Positions 44,194 to 51,667 of a stretch of DNA of 64,000 bases are shown piece after piece. The stretch lies in assembly GCA_965205905.1 (NCBI GenBank), contig CBDBHZ010000010.1, positions 62,001 through 126,000 of the forward strand, read 5' to 3'. A program made the translations under genes and the position numbers. Every line of letters starts with the position of its first letter. Position 1 is the first letter of the stretch. Source of the stretch: JAHZMA01 sp965205905. GTDB taxonomy: Bacteria; Pseudomonadota; Alphaproteobacteria; JABAAW01; JAHZMA01. The notes beneath the pieces were generated by a model. The model saw only the letters and a list, made by a program, of their open reading frames with translations, was not told where the DNA came from and searched no databases.

Positions 44194-45977
44194 TTATTAC
44201 GTGGCGTATATTTATTGGCGATATTGGTGTAATTGCTCGTGCCTTTTAGAGTCATACCATGATTGAGACTATCAGTTTTCTCGCGAAAAATTTCCTGCCA
44301 TGGCGTTTGATGTTCAGGATAGGCATAGCCACCATTATTCGCCAATTCCTCTGCGCGTTGTTGCAATTCTTCATCGCTCAACAACACATTCACCTTGCAC
44401 TCATTCAAATCAATCTCAATCATATCGCCATTTTTCAGCAATGCCAAACCGCCACCATCAGCCGCTTCGGGGCTGGCATTAAGAATAGACGGCGAACCAG
44501 ACGTGCCAGATTGCCTGCCATCGCCAATGCAGGGCAACACCCGAATGCCTTGCTTAATCAGATAATCAGGCGGGCGCATATTCACCACCTCCGCCCCACC
44601 CGGATAACCAATCGGACCAACACCGCGCATCACCAAGATGCTATGCGCGTCAATTTTCAGCGACTTATTATCAATATTGGCATGAAAATCTTCAGGGCCA
44701 TCAAAGATGATAGCCTTGCCTTGAAAATAATTCGGTCTATCAGCATTTTGCAAATAGCGTTTGGTAAATTCATCTGAAATCACACTGGTTTTCATCAGTG
44801 CCGATGTGAATAAATTGCCCGTTAAATTAAGAAAGCCCGCTTTTTCTTGCAGTGGTTTTGCAGGCGATAAAATCACATCATCATTCACGATTTTGGCATC
44901 AGCGCAATTCTCCCGTAAGCTCTTGCCATTTGCCGTGAGTATATCAGGGTGAGGCAATAAATTATGCGCAATCAATAAATTCACCACCGCCGGCACACCG
45001 CCTGCCAAATGAAAATCCTCACTCAGATATTTACCTGCTGGCATCATATTCACAATCAGCGGAATATGATAGCCCAATTTCTGCCAATCATCATTATCCA
45101 GTGGCACATTCAAATGTTTGGCAATCGCATTCAGATGAATCGGCGCGTTGGTAGAACCGCCAATCGCCGCGTTAAACACAATCGCATTTTCAAAGGCTTT
45201 TCGTGTCATAATATCGCTGGGCTTCACATCTTGCCATACCATATCGATAATCCGCTCCCCTGTATGATACGCGATTTGCCCACGTTCGCGATAGGGCGCA
45301 GGGATAGAAGCCGACCCTGTTAATTGCATTCCCAATATCTCGGCTAATGAATTCATGGTTGATGCCGTGCCCATCGTGTTGCAATAGCCCACCGATGGCG
45401 CTGATGATGCCGCCATTTCCATAAATTCATCATCATCAATCTCGCCTGCCGCATGTTGTTGCCTCGCTTGCCAAATCACAGTGCCAGAGCCCGCCCGTTC
45501 GCCATTAAACCAGCCATTCAGCATCGGGCCAACCGATAATGCAATCGCGGGGATATTCACAGTCGCCGCCGCCATCAGCAAAGCAGGAGTGGTTTTATCG
45601 CACCCAATATTCAGCACCACACCATCAATCGGGTAGCCGAATAATGTCTCAACCAAACTGAGATAAGCAAGGTTTCTATCTAGCATGGCGGTGGGGCGTT
45701 TGCCCGTTTCTTGAATGGGGTGCACGGGGATTTCCATCGGGATACCGCCCGAAGCCTCGATGCCCGAACGCACCCGTTTCGTGAGTTCTATATGATAACG
45801 GTTGCAAGGCGATAAATCCGACCCCGTTTGCGCGATGCCGATAATCGGCTTGCCTGATTGCAATTCTTTGCGCGTTAGCCCGTAATTGAGATAGCGTTCC
45901 AGATATAAGGCGGTCATCTCGATATTATCGGGGTTGTTAAACCATAATTGCGAGCGTAATTTTTGTGTGTTTTTCAT
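44187..45977 (-). CDS. IlvD/Edd-family sugar-acid dehydratase, probable galactonate dehydratase
   Basis: 596 residues. The IlvD/Edd family is recognised from PIIGIAQTGSDLSPCNRYH, LNIGCDKTTPALLMAA with a cluster Cys, GYCNTMGTASTMNSLAE with a cluster Cys, AAIGGSTNAPIHLNAIA, VMRGVGPIGYPGGAEVVNM and GDGRQSGTSGSPSILNASPEA. The GSDLSPCN and GYCNTMGTAST blocks fit the arabinonate/xylonate/galactonate dehydratase branch rather than IlvD or Edd. Context assigns it galactonate to 2-keto-3-deoxygalactonate, the one De Ley-Doudoroff step missing from the adjacent operon, instead of the enolase-type DgoD. Arabinonate or fuconate are alternative substrates. Confidence 0.85.
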   Translation of the reverse strand: MKNTQKLRSQLWFNNPDNIEMTALYLERYLNYGLTRKELQSGKPIIGIAQTGSDLSPCNRYHIELTKRVRSGIEASGGIPMEIPVHPIQETGKRPTAMLDRNLAYLSLVETLFGYPIDGVVLNIGCDKTTPALLMAAATVNIPAIALSVGPMLNGWFNGERAGSGTVIWQARQQHAAGEIDDDEFMEMAASSAPSVGYCNTMGTASTMNSLAEILGMQLTGSASIPAPYRERGQIAYHTGERIIDMVWQDVKPSDIMTRKAFENAIVFNAAIGGSTNAPIHLNAIAKHLNVPLDNDDWQKLGYHIPLIVNMMPAGKYLSEDFHLAGGVPAVVNLLIAHNLLPHPDILTANGKSLRENCADAKIVNDDVILSPAKPLQEKAGFLNLTGNLFTSALMKTSVISDEFTKRYLQNADRPNYFQGKAIIFDGPEDFHANIDNKSLKIDAHSILVMRGVGPIGYPGGAEVVNMRPPDYLIKQGIRVLPCIGDGRQSGTSGSPSILNASPEAADGGGLALLKNGDMIEIDLNECKVNVLLSDEELQQRAEELANNGGYAYPEHQTPWQEIFREKTDSLNHGMTLKGTSNYTNIANKYTPRNNH

Positions 45978-46009
45978 GCTGATAGGGTAAAGGTTAATGC
46001 GTCTTATGT

Positions 46010-46283
46010 CAAGATGGTGGATTATTAAGGAGCTCTCGATGCGAGTTTTGAGTATGGCGGGGGGATTATCAAGGGGAGCACCTTATTCAGTTTTAAACAC
46101 AAGCGGGGGGCATGGGGGGTCATTTTTGGCGATGGGCTTATGCCTCATCGCCTATAAAATGTTGCACCCCCCATATGATAATGAGTCCGCACCCCCCTTG
46201 ATACTATAAACGCTGTTGAGAATACGCACCACCCTTAATGCTGACGAATCTTGAGACACCACCACCCTATATGCTACCCCCCG
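46010..46283 (+). repeat. Interspersed repeat island D, left of the restriction-modification gene
   Basis: Contains CTCGATGCGAGTTTTGAGTA before a G-run (as in island A). The core at 46092-46183 runs from TTTTAAACACAAGCGGGGGG through the inner hairpin GGCGATGGGC...CATCGCC to CCCCCCATATGATAATG, and the TGCTGACGAATCTTG module lies near 46240. The core is an inverted copy, about 90% identical by eye, of island E on the other side of the restriction-modification gene. Confidence 0.75.
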
Positions 46284-46284
46284 C

Positions 46285-46332
46285 CGTCATTCTGACGCGT
46301 CACCCCCGTGAAGACGGGGGCGGGAATCCAGA
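46285..46332 (+). repeat. GTCATTC...GGGAATCCAG palindromic element
   Basis: CCGTCATTCTGACGCGTCA is followed by CCCCCGT-GAAG-ACGGGGG and CGGGAATCCAG. It resembles the dispersed palindromic unit GTCATTCCCGCGAAAGCGGGAATCC that is common in alphaproteobacterial genomes, and it adjoins island D. Confidence 0.65.
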
Positions 46333-46388
46333 GTCGGTTTGCGAGGGAGGGAGTAACGAATGCAACTGATAAAAGATGAGTTTCGTTT

Positions 46389-49127
46389 TCACCCTAGAGG
46401 ATTTGCAACCCTATGATACAGTTTGAACAGAAATTCAATTCTTTCGCGTTCACTGTTAAAGCTTTTTTTACCATAAGCATTATCAACGGCTTTGTCTAAT
46501 TTTTGGTGGGCTTGAAAAAGCGGTTTGGGCATGGTGAGCCTATTGTATAAATTAGCAAGACTATTTTCAGGATAGGCTTTACGCACATCCAAAATTGCTT
46601 GCGCTAATTCAGAGATTCTTTTACTTTGTGCGGGCGTTATATGTTGTGGCCAAACAAAATTATTATAGACCATCACCGCAGAATAACGATAACGACTTTC
46701 TAATCTGCCTGCCGTATAGCACATCCAGCAATGATGCATGGCAGAGGTTAAGATGCCAAAATGATATAATGAGGCATCAGGCACAACCATACAGGCATCA
46801 GAAGCGATGACATTTTTGGCAACAAAACCAATAGGAATGTAATTTCTGGTTTCTGAAGAAACGATAGGAACAAGAAGATAATCGCTATTGGGTTGACGAA
46901 TTTCTGTGAAAAGGTTTGGTATGTTCGCATCTTTGCGCGTTGCTAATTTTTCGCTTTTTTCTCTAAATTTTATTACATTTTTAGTTCGCGCTCGCACATG
47001 GGGTAATTTTTGTAGGGAATTTGGATTAATATCTTGTAACCAAAGGCAATGGCGTTCGATATTATTGATAAATTCTCGTGCGCCTAAAAAGGGACGAAAT
47101 AAATTTTTTGCTTCGGGCTGTTGCGTCAAAAAAATTTCTTTTTCTGATGTGGTGAACAAAAAATTGCCATCATCAGCAGGCTTACTTCCAATATTCATTT
47201 TAGGAATTGATTCATCAATTGGTTTGCTACGCTTGGTAACAATAATATCATCAAATGCAATGAGATAGGGATTGATATTAGCGACTTGATTTTCTTGCGG
47301 TTCGCCCTTAATATCCTCATAATCATAGAGATATTTTTTGCCACCATTAAAATTGGCAAAACCAATAATCACGCAATGGACTGCCGCCTTATTGCGTGCC
47401 TCATTCCCCCATGCAAAGGTGCGATGGGCAAAATGAATATGAATCTTATGTTCACGCAATAAAGGATGCCATAAAATAGCGGTTTGTTCACCTTGCGTAA
47501 TCGAATTGGTGGCAACGAAACCAACTTTAATGGGGGTATCTTTTATGAAAATTGCCGCCTTAAAAAACCATGCTGTGACATAATCTAACACGCCTCTACT
47601 TTTAACATTATCAAAAATTCTTTGCATGTCGTTTTTTTGTTGAATATCTTGATAATCCTTACCAATAAAAGGCGGATTGCCTAAAATATAATTTAGCTTC
47701 TTTTTGGGAATAATTTTTTCCCAATCTAGCCGCAACGCATTGCCCTGCACAATATTGCGAAATGATGTTAGCGGGATACGGTTGAAATATTTACCAAATG
47801 TTTCGCTTAAAATGACATTCATCTGATGGTCGACCAGCCATAATGCCACTTCGGCAATTTTGGCAGGCAACTCTTCCAATTCGATGCCATAAAATTGATG
47901 GATGCTTACTTTAATCAAACCATCTAAATTGGTTTGCGCGTCTAATTCCGTTACATCGCCCATGCGTTTTTTAAGCACTTCTATTTCCAGTAACCGCAAT
48001 TCGCGATAAGCAACAATCAAGAAATTACCGCACCCGCAGGCAGGGTCAAGAAAAGTCAATGAGGCAATTTTATGATGAAACGCTTCCAATTTTTTAGGAT
48101 TGTTTTTGGCTTTGTCAAATTCTACCCATAACTCATCTAAAAATAATGGCTTAACGATTTTTAAGATATTTTTTTCAGATGTATAATGCGCGCCTAAATG
48201 ACGGCGATGGATTTGATTGGTTGCCGCTTGAAACATTGCCCCAAAAATAGCAGGAGAAATTTGACTCCAATCAAAGGCGCAGCATTGCAATAATTGTTCG
48301 CGCATTTTACTGTTGAATTCTGCATTGAGTAAATTATTTTTGAATAAATCACCATTGATGTAGGGGAAGTTTTGCAATGCCTCACGCAAATTGCTTTGTC
48401 GTTTTTTTTCTGGAATATTTAGAATTTGAAATAGGCTGGCAATCTGTGCGCCTAAATCACTGCCATTATCTTTGGTGTATTCTTCAATATAAAAACGAAA
48501 ACCATCCTTTTCAAAAATACCCGTATCTTCGGCAAATAGGCAAAATAACAGGCGGATAAGCCATTGTTCTAATTCAGTGCCCTGATAGCCATTTTCTACC
48601 AACCTATCATGCAACATGCCCATTAATTCGCTTGCTTGAATATTGACAGGGGCTTGGTCGGCGAAAATCCGTTTGGTATAGCCTGCGATAAAACCAAAAT
48701 GTTCAATATTTTTATGCAATTCAGCCAGTGAGAAAATAATCACATTTTCTTCATGATTTTCAGTTTCTAAATCATAGAGTTCAAATTGCTGAAAATCCGA
48801 TACCAGAATATAGCGCGGTAAATCAATATCTTTCATTTTTGCTAGATAGGCATTGGCTTGCTGTTTGGCAATTTCTAAATTACCACCTGCCGATTTTTGT
48901 TCAATCAATAATGTGCCACGCCAGAATAAATCAATGCGCCCTAAACCGCCATCTAACTTGCGGGCAGGTTCTTCAAATGTGGCAATACGTCGTCGCGACA
49001 CACCGAAAATATTGAAAAAATCATTATAAAAACTCTGCGTTTCAGAAATTTCACGGTTTGCATCTTCATATTCGCGCGAAAACGCGATGGCACGGCTTCT
49101 AATTTCATTCCAACCTAAGGCAGGCAT
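46389..49127 (-). CDS. MmeI-like type IIG restriction-modification enzyme
   Basis: 912 residues (MmeI 919), in one polypeptide. The N-terminal endonuclease has GRIDLFWRGTLLIEQKSAG with Asp66, Glu76 and Lys78, the D-x9-E-x-K spacing of MmeI. The helical connector runs to about 330. The gamma-class N6-adenine methyltransferase follows, with motif X/I FLDPACGCGNFLIVAYRELR near 357 and motif IV GNPPFIG near 482. The C-terminal target-recognition and tail region includes GRLESRYRYSAVMVYNNFVWP near 765. Such enzymes cut about 20 bases from a 6-7 base site and modify one strand. AGGAG, 9 bases before the ATG, supports the start. The gene stands alone and is bracketed by inverted repeats, which suggests horizontal acquisition. 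Confidence 0.92.
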   Translation of the reverse strand: MPALGWNEIRSRAIAFSREYEDANREISETQSFYNDFFNIFGVSRRRIATFEEPARKLDGGLGRIDLFWRGTLLIEQKSAGGNLEIAKQQANAYLAKMKDIDLPRYILVSDFQQFELYDLETENHEENVIIFSLAELHKNIEHFGFIAGYTKRIFADQAPVNIQASELMGMLHDRLVENGYQGTELEQWLIRLLFCLFAEDTGIFEKDGFRFYIEEYTKDNGSDLGAQIASLFQILNIPEKKRQSNLREALQNFPYINGDLFKNNLLNAEFNSKMREQLLQCCAFDWSQISPAIFGAMFQAATNQIHRRHLGAHYTSEKNILKIVKPLFLDELWVEFDKAKNNPKKLEAFHHKIASLTFLDPACGCGNFLIVAYRELRLLEIEVLKKRMGDVTELDAQTNLDGLIKVSIHQFYGIELEELPAKIAEVALWLVDHQMNVILSETFGKYFNRIPLTSFRNIVQGNALRLDWEKIIPKKKLNYILGNPPFIGKDYQDIQQKNDMQRIFDNVKSRGVLDYVTAWFFKAAIFIKDTPIKVGFVATNSITQGEQTAILWHPLLREHKIHIHFAHRTFAWGNEARNKAAVHCVIIGFANFNGGKKYLYDYEDIKGEPQENQVANINPYLIAFDDIIVTKRSKPIDESIPKMNIGSKPADDGNFLFTTSEKEIFLTQQPEAKNLFRPFLGAREFINNIERHCLWLQDINPNSLQKLPHVRARTKNVIKFREKSEKLATRKDANIPNLFTEIRQPNSDYLLVPIVSSETRNYIPIGFVAKNVIASDACMVVPDASLYHFGILTSAMHHCWMCYTAGRLESRYRYSAVMVYNNFVWPQHITPAQSKRISELAQAILDVRKAYPENSLANLYNRLTMPKPLFQAHQKLDKAVDNAYGKKSFNSERERIEFLFKLYHRVANPLG

Positions 49128-49200
49128 ATCGGAAAACTCCTATCAATTTATATTTGTTTTATAACATAGCATCATGAAAAAGTTAAGTGGGAATTTGTTG

Positions 49201-49390
49201 CATTAATATATGGGGGGGGTGCGACATTTTATAGGCGATGAGGGCAAGCCCATCGCCAAAAATGCCCCCCATGCCCCCGCCTGTGTTTAACATTAACGGT
49301 GGTGTAAATTGCTGTTACTCAACACAAAGGCGGTGCGTGTTTCAAGATTCGTCAGCACAAAGGGCGGTGACTGCCTCCACACATTAATAT
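49201..49390 (-). repeat. Interspersed repeat island E, right of the restriction-modification gene
   Basis: The core at 49201-49290 is the inverted counterpart of island D: ATTAATATATGGGGGGGGTG, inner hairpin GGCGATGAGGGCAAGCCCATCGCC-like, ATGCCCCCCATGCCCCCGC. Then come GTGTTTAACATTAACGGTG and CAAGATTCGTCAGCAC. The phrase ATTAATATATGGGG recurs at the right end (about 49383), next to the peptidase stop. Confidence 0.75.
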
Positions 49391-49397
49391 ATGGGGA

Positions 49398-50567
49398 CTA
49401 AATCACTGGCAATTCCCTTGATGCGCGGGTGCTTAATAATTGCGGCGCGCCATTTGTTATCACGATATTTTCTTCCGTTACCATGATTGAGCCATCGGGC
49501 AGTGCGATGCTCGGTTCTAATGTTATCACCATATTTTCTTGCAAGATAGTCTCATCTAGCGGATAAAATGACGGCCATTCGGTGAGGGCAATCCCCAACC
49601 CATGCCCATATCTGCCAACCCCCATATCGATATTGCCTGTGCTGATATTGCCCGTCTTTTCCGCAATCACATCATTCATGGCGTGAAATAATTCAGCGGC
49701 GGTGATGCCAGCCCGTGCCGTTTTCAAGCCCGCTTCGGTGGCATGAAATAAAGTTTCATAGGCACGTTTGGCACTATCATCAGCTTTGCCAATCGCAAAA
49801 TTGCGGTTAAAATCACAAAAATAACCCTTTAATGTCGCGCCCGTATCCAGCATTAGCACATCGCCTTGTTGCAAGATTTTATCACTGGGCGGGGCAATAA
49901 TATCGTGATAGCAGGGATTATCAGCACCGCCAACCAGATACGGCACATCATCAGCACCATGTTGCAACAATGAAATTTTGAAAGCATGAAACGCCTGTTT
50001 CAAACTCTGCCCCTGATGGATAATACGCGAAACATCAGCAAAAGCTTTGCTGGCAATCTCGCAAATTTCTTGGATAATCGCAATCTCATGCGGCGATTTA
50101 ACCCCGCGCAATGTTTGGATAATCTTGGTGCAATCCTGCCATTGAGTCGATGAGTTTTGTGCCGATAAATTCTGCGTCAATCTCTCAAAACCATTAAGCG
50201 GCATGTGAAGATGGGTTTCGTTACCCTTTAAGATACCGATTGTCTGATAGGGTTTCAGCGCATCGGTCAACAGGGTGATACCATCATCAGTGGGGTGGGG
50301 CGATGCCCAAACCCGAATATCTTTCACCCATGTTTGCGCCATTAATGGCTTGCCGATGGTGGGGATAATCGCAATCGGTTCAGCATTTTGCGGGACTATC
50401 AAAAACCACGGACGGGTAGGGCTTTGCCAAAATAATGTGCGAAAACCGCTAAAATATTGTATCTCTGCCTCGCGGGTGAGAAATAACGCATCAATATTCG
50501 CCTCACCCATTAATTTTTGGGCGTTTGCTAATCTTGTCTGAAATTCAGCGGTTGGAAAATCTGTCAT
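49398..50567 (-). CDS. M24-family metallopeptidase (Xaa-Pro peptidase-like)
   Basis: 389 residues: an N-terminal creatinase-like domain (to about 150) and a pita-bread catalytic domain. The five metal ligands are visible: Asp in MLDTGATLKG, Asp in FCDFNRNF, His in YGHGLGIALTEWPS, Glu in ITLEPSI and Glu in VTEENIVI. M24 members cleave Xaa-Pro dipeptides, creatine, ectoine or related amides. The substrate is not clear. Its ATG overlaps the stop of the PLP-enzyme gene by one base, so the two act together. The neighbouring lyase suggests breakdown of an amino-acid derivative. Confidence 0.88.
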   Translation of the reverse strand: MTDFPTAEFQTRLANAQKLMGEANIDALFLTREAEIQYFSGFRTLFWQSPTRPWFLIVPQNAEPIAIIPTIGKPLMAQTWVKDIRVWASPHPTDDGITLLTDALKPYQTIGILKGNETHLHMPLNGFERLTQNLSAQNSSTQWQDCTKIIQTLRGVKSPHEIAIIQEICEIASKAFADVSRIIHQGQSLKQAFHAFKISLLQHGADDVPYLVGGADNPCYHDIIAPPSDKILQQGDVLMLDTGATLKGYFCDFNRNFAIGKADDSAKRAYETLFHATEAGLKTARAGITAAELFHAMNDVIAEKTGNISTGNIDMGVGRYGHGLGIALTEWPSFYPLDETILQENMVITLEPSIALPDGSIMVTEENIVITNGAPQLLSTRASRELPVI

Positions 50568-51601
50568 TATAATGCTTGTTCGGAAAGATAAATCAGCACA
50601 TGGCTATCTTTATCAAGGTCAAATTGCTGATGCTTGATTGCCTTTTGCAACCCCACAAAACCCGCACCGCCCGATGGCGTGGTGGCAAAATCATGCGCCG
50701 CCAATAATGGTATGGCATCACTGGCTTCTTCATCACTCACCAGCATAAAATGATTGGCGGTCTGCGCCAATGTATCTAACGCCACCAACGATGGCACTTT
50801 GCAATCTAGCCTGCCCATATTGGAAATATCGCCCGTTACTTCTATCAACTCACCTGCCACGATTGATTGCTGTAAGCACGGTGCTTGGTCGGGTTCTACC
50901 ACGATAATCTGTGGTTTTGTATTAAAATGATAACGCGCCATAATCGCCGCCGCCGCCGCCAAACCGCCAACGCCCGCCTGCAAGAAAATATGAGTGGGCG
51001 GATTATCGCGCATGGCGTGATAGGCTTCATCCGCCATCACCAAATAGCCTTCCATTACCTCCGTGCCAATATTATAGCCCTGCCATGTGCCATCAGCCAA
51101 CAGATACCAATCATTTTGTTCGGCAGCTTGCATGGCTTCTGCCAAACTGGCATCATAATCATCGCCTGCAATCACCACTTCTGCACCAAAGCCTTTAAGC
51201 CGTGTCGCAAAATCAGCAGGCACAGTTTTAGAGAGATAAATCACCGCTTTTGCGCCAAATATCCGCGCCCCTGCCGCCACCGAAATACCGTGATTGCCGG
51301 CACTGGCAGTGATAAAAACCTCGCCATTCAGGGCATTGCGCCATTGTGCTTCGGTGATATTTTCTACGTTCGTATCGCCAATTTTTTCAGCCGCCCGTTT
51401 GGCAATCACATAGGCAGCACCTAACGCTTTGAAACTGCCAAGATTCATGCGGTTGCGCTCATCTTTGAATGAAATCCTGCCGATATTCATGCTATCAGCC
51501 AATTCAGGCGATTCACGCAAATCTGTCTCTTTGGCAATCGGGCAGAGTTGCAATAACCGTTTGACTGCCGCGATTTTTGTGGGGTCAAGTCTTGGGTACA
51601 T
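50567..51601 (-). CDS. PLP-dependent lyase of the diaminopropionate ammonia-lyase/threonine dehydratase fold
   Basis: 344 residues from the ATG at 51601; an upstream TTG at 51622 in frame is possible. The fold-type II features are KDERNRMNLGSFKALGAAY (PLP Lys in SFKALG near residue 55), ITASAGNHGISVAAGARIFGAKAVIYL near 97 (phosphate and substrate loop) and QAGVGGLAAAAA near 208 (glycine-rich PLP phosphate cradle). The F-K-D-E-R-N-R block is typical of diaminopropionate ammonia-lyase relatives. No ribosome-binding site precedes 51601, and a +1-shifted upstream frame (51585-51650) looks like the lost N-terminus, so this 5' end may be frameshifted. Confidence 0.8.
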   Translation of the reverse strand: MYPRLDPTKIAAVKRLLQLCPIAKETDLRESPELADSMNIGRISFKDERNRMNLGSFKALGAAYVIAKRAAEKIGDTNVENITEAQWRNALNGEVFITASAGNHGISVAAGARIFGAKAVIYLSKTVPADFATRLKGFGAEVVIAGDDYDASLAEAMQAAEQNDWYLLADGTWQGYNIGTEVMEGYLVMADEAYHAMRDNPPTHIFLQAGVGGLAAAAAIMARYHFNTKPQIIVVEPDQAPCLQQSIVAGELIEVTGDISNMGRLDCKVPSLVALDTLAQTANHFMLVSDEEASDAIPLLAAHDFATTPSGGAGFVGLQKAIKHQQFDLDKDSHVLIYLSEQAL

Positions 51602-51650
51602 TATCAAGAAAATTCTTGCCAATATAAGGGTTTGCGATAAAATCAGTCAT
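51585..51650 (-). pseudogene. Out-of-frame N-terminus of the PLP lyase (possible frameshift)
   Basis: An ATG at 51650 opens 21 codons, MTDFIANPYIGKNFLDNVPK plus Thr, then TGA. Removing one C from the CCC at the junction would fuse it in frame to RLDPTKIAAVKRLL of the lyase, giving a natural longer N-terminus. This could be a real mutation, a sequencing error, or an unrelated leader peptide. Confidence 0.5.
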
Positions 51651-51667
51651 GCGTTTTCTTTCTGCTG

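Noticed and set aside
46389..49127. Stand-alone DNA methyltransferase without nuclease
   Set aside because: An intact D-x9-E-x-K nuclease motif is present at the N-terminus with MmeI-like spacing.
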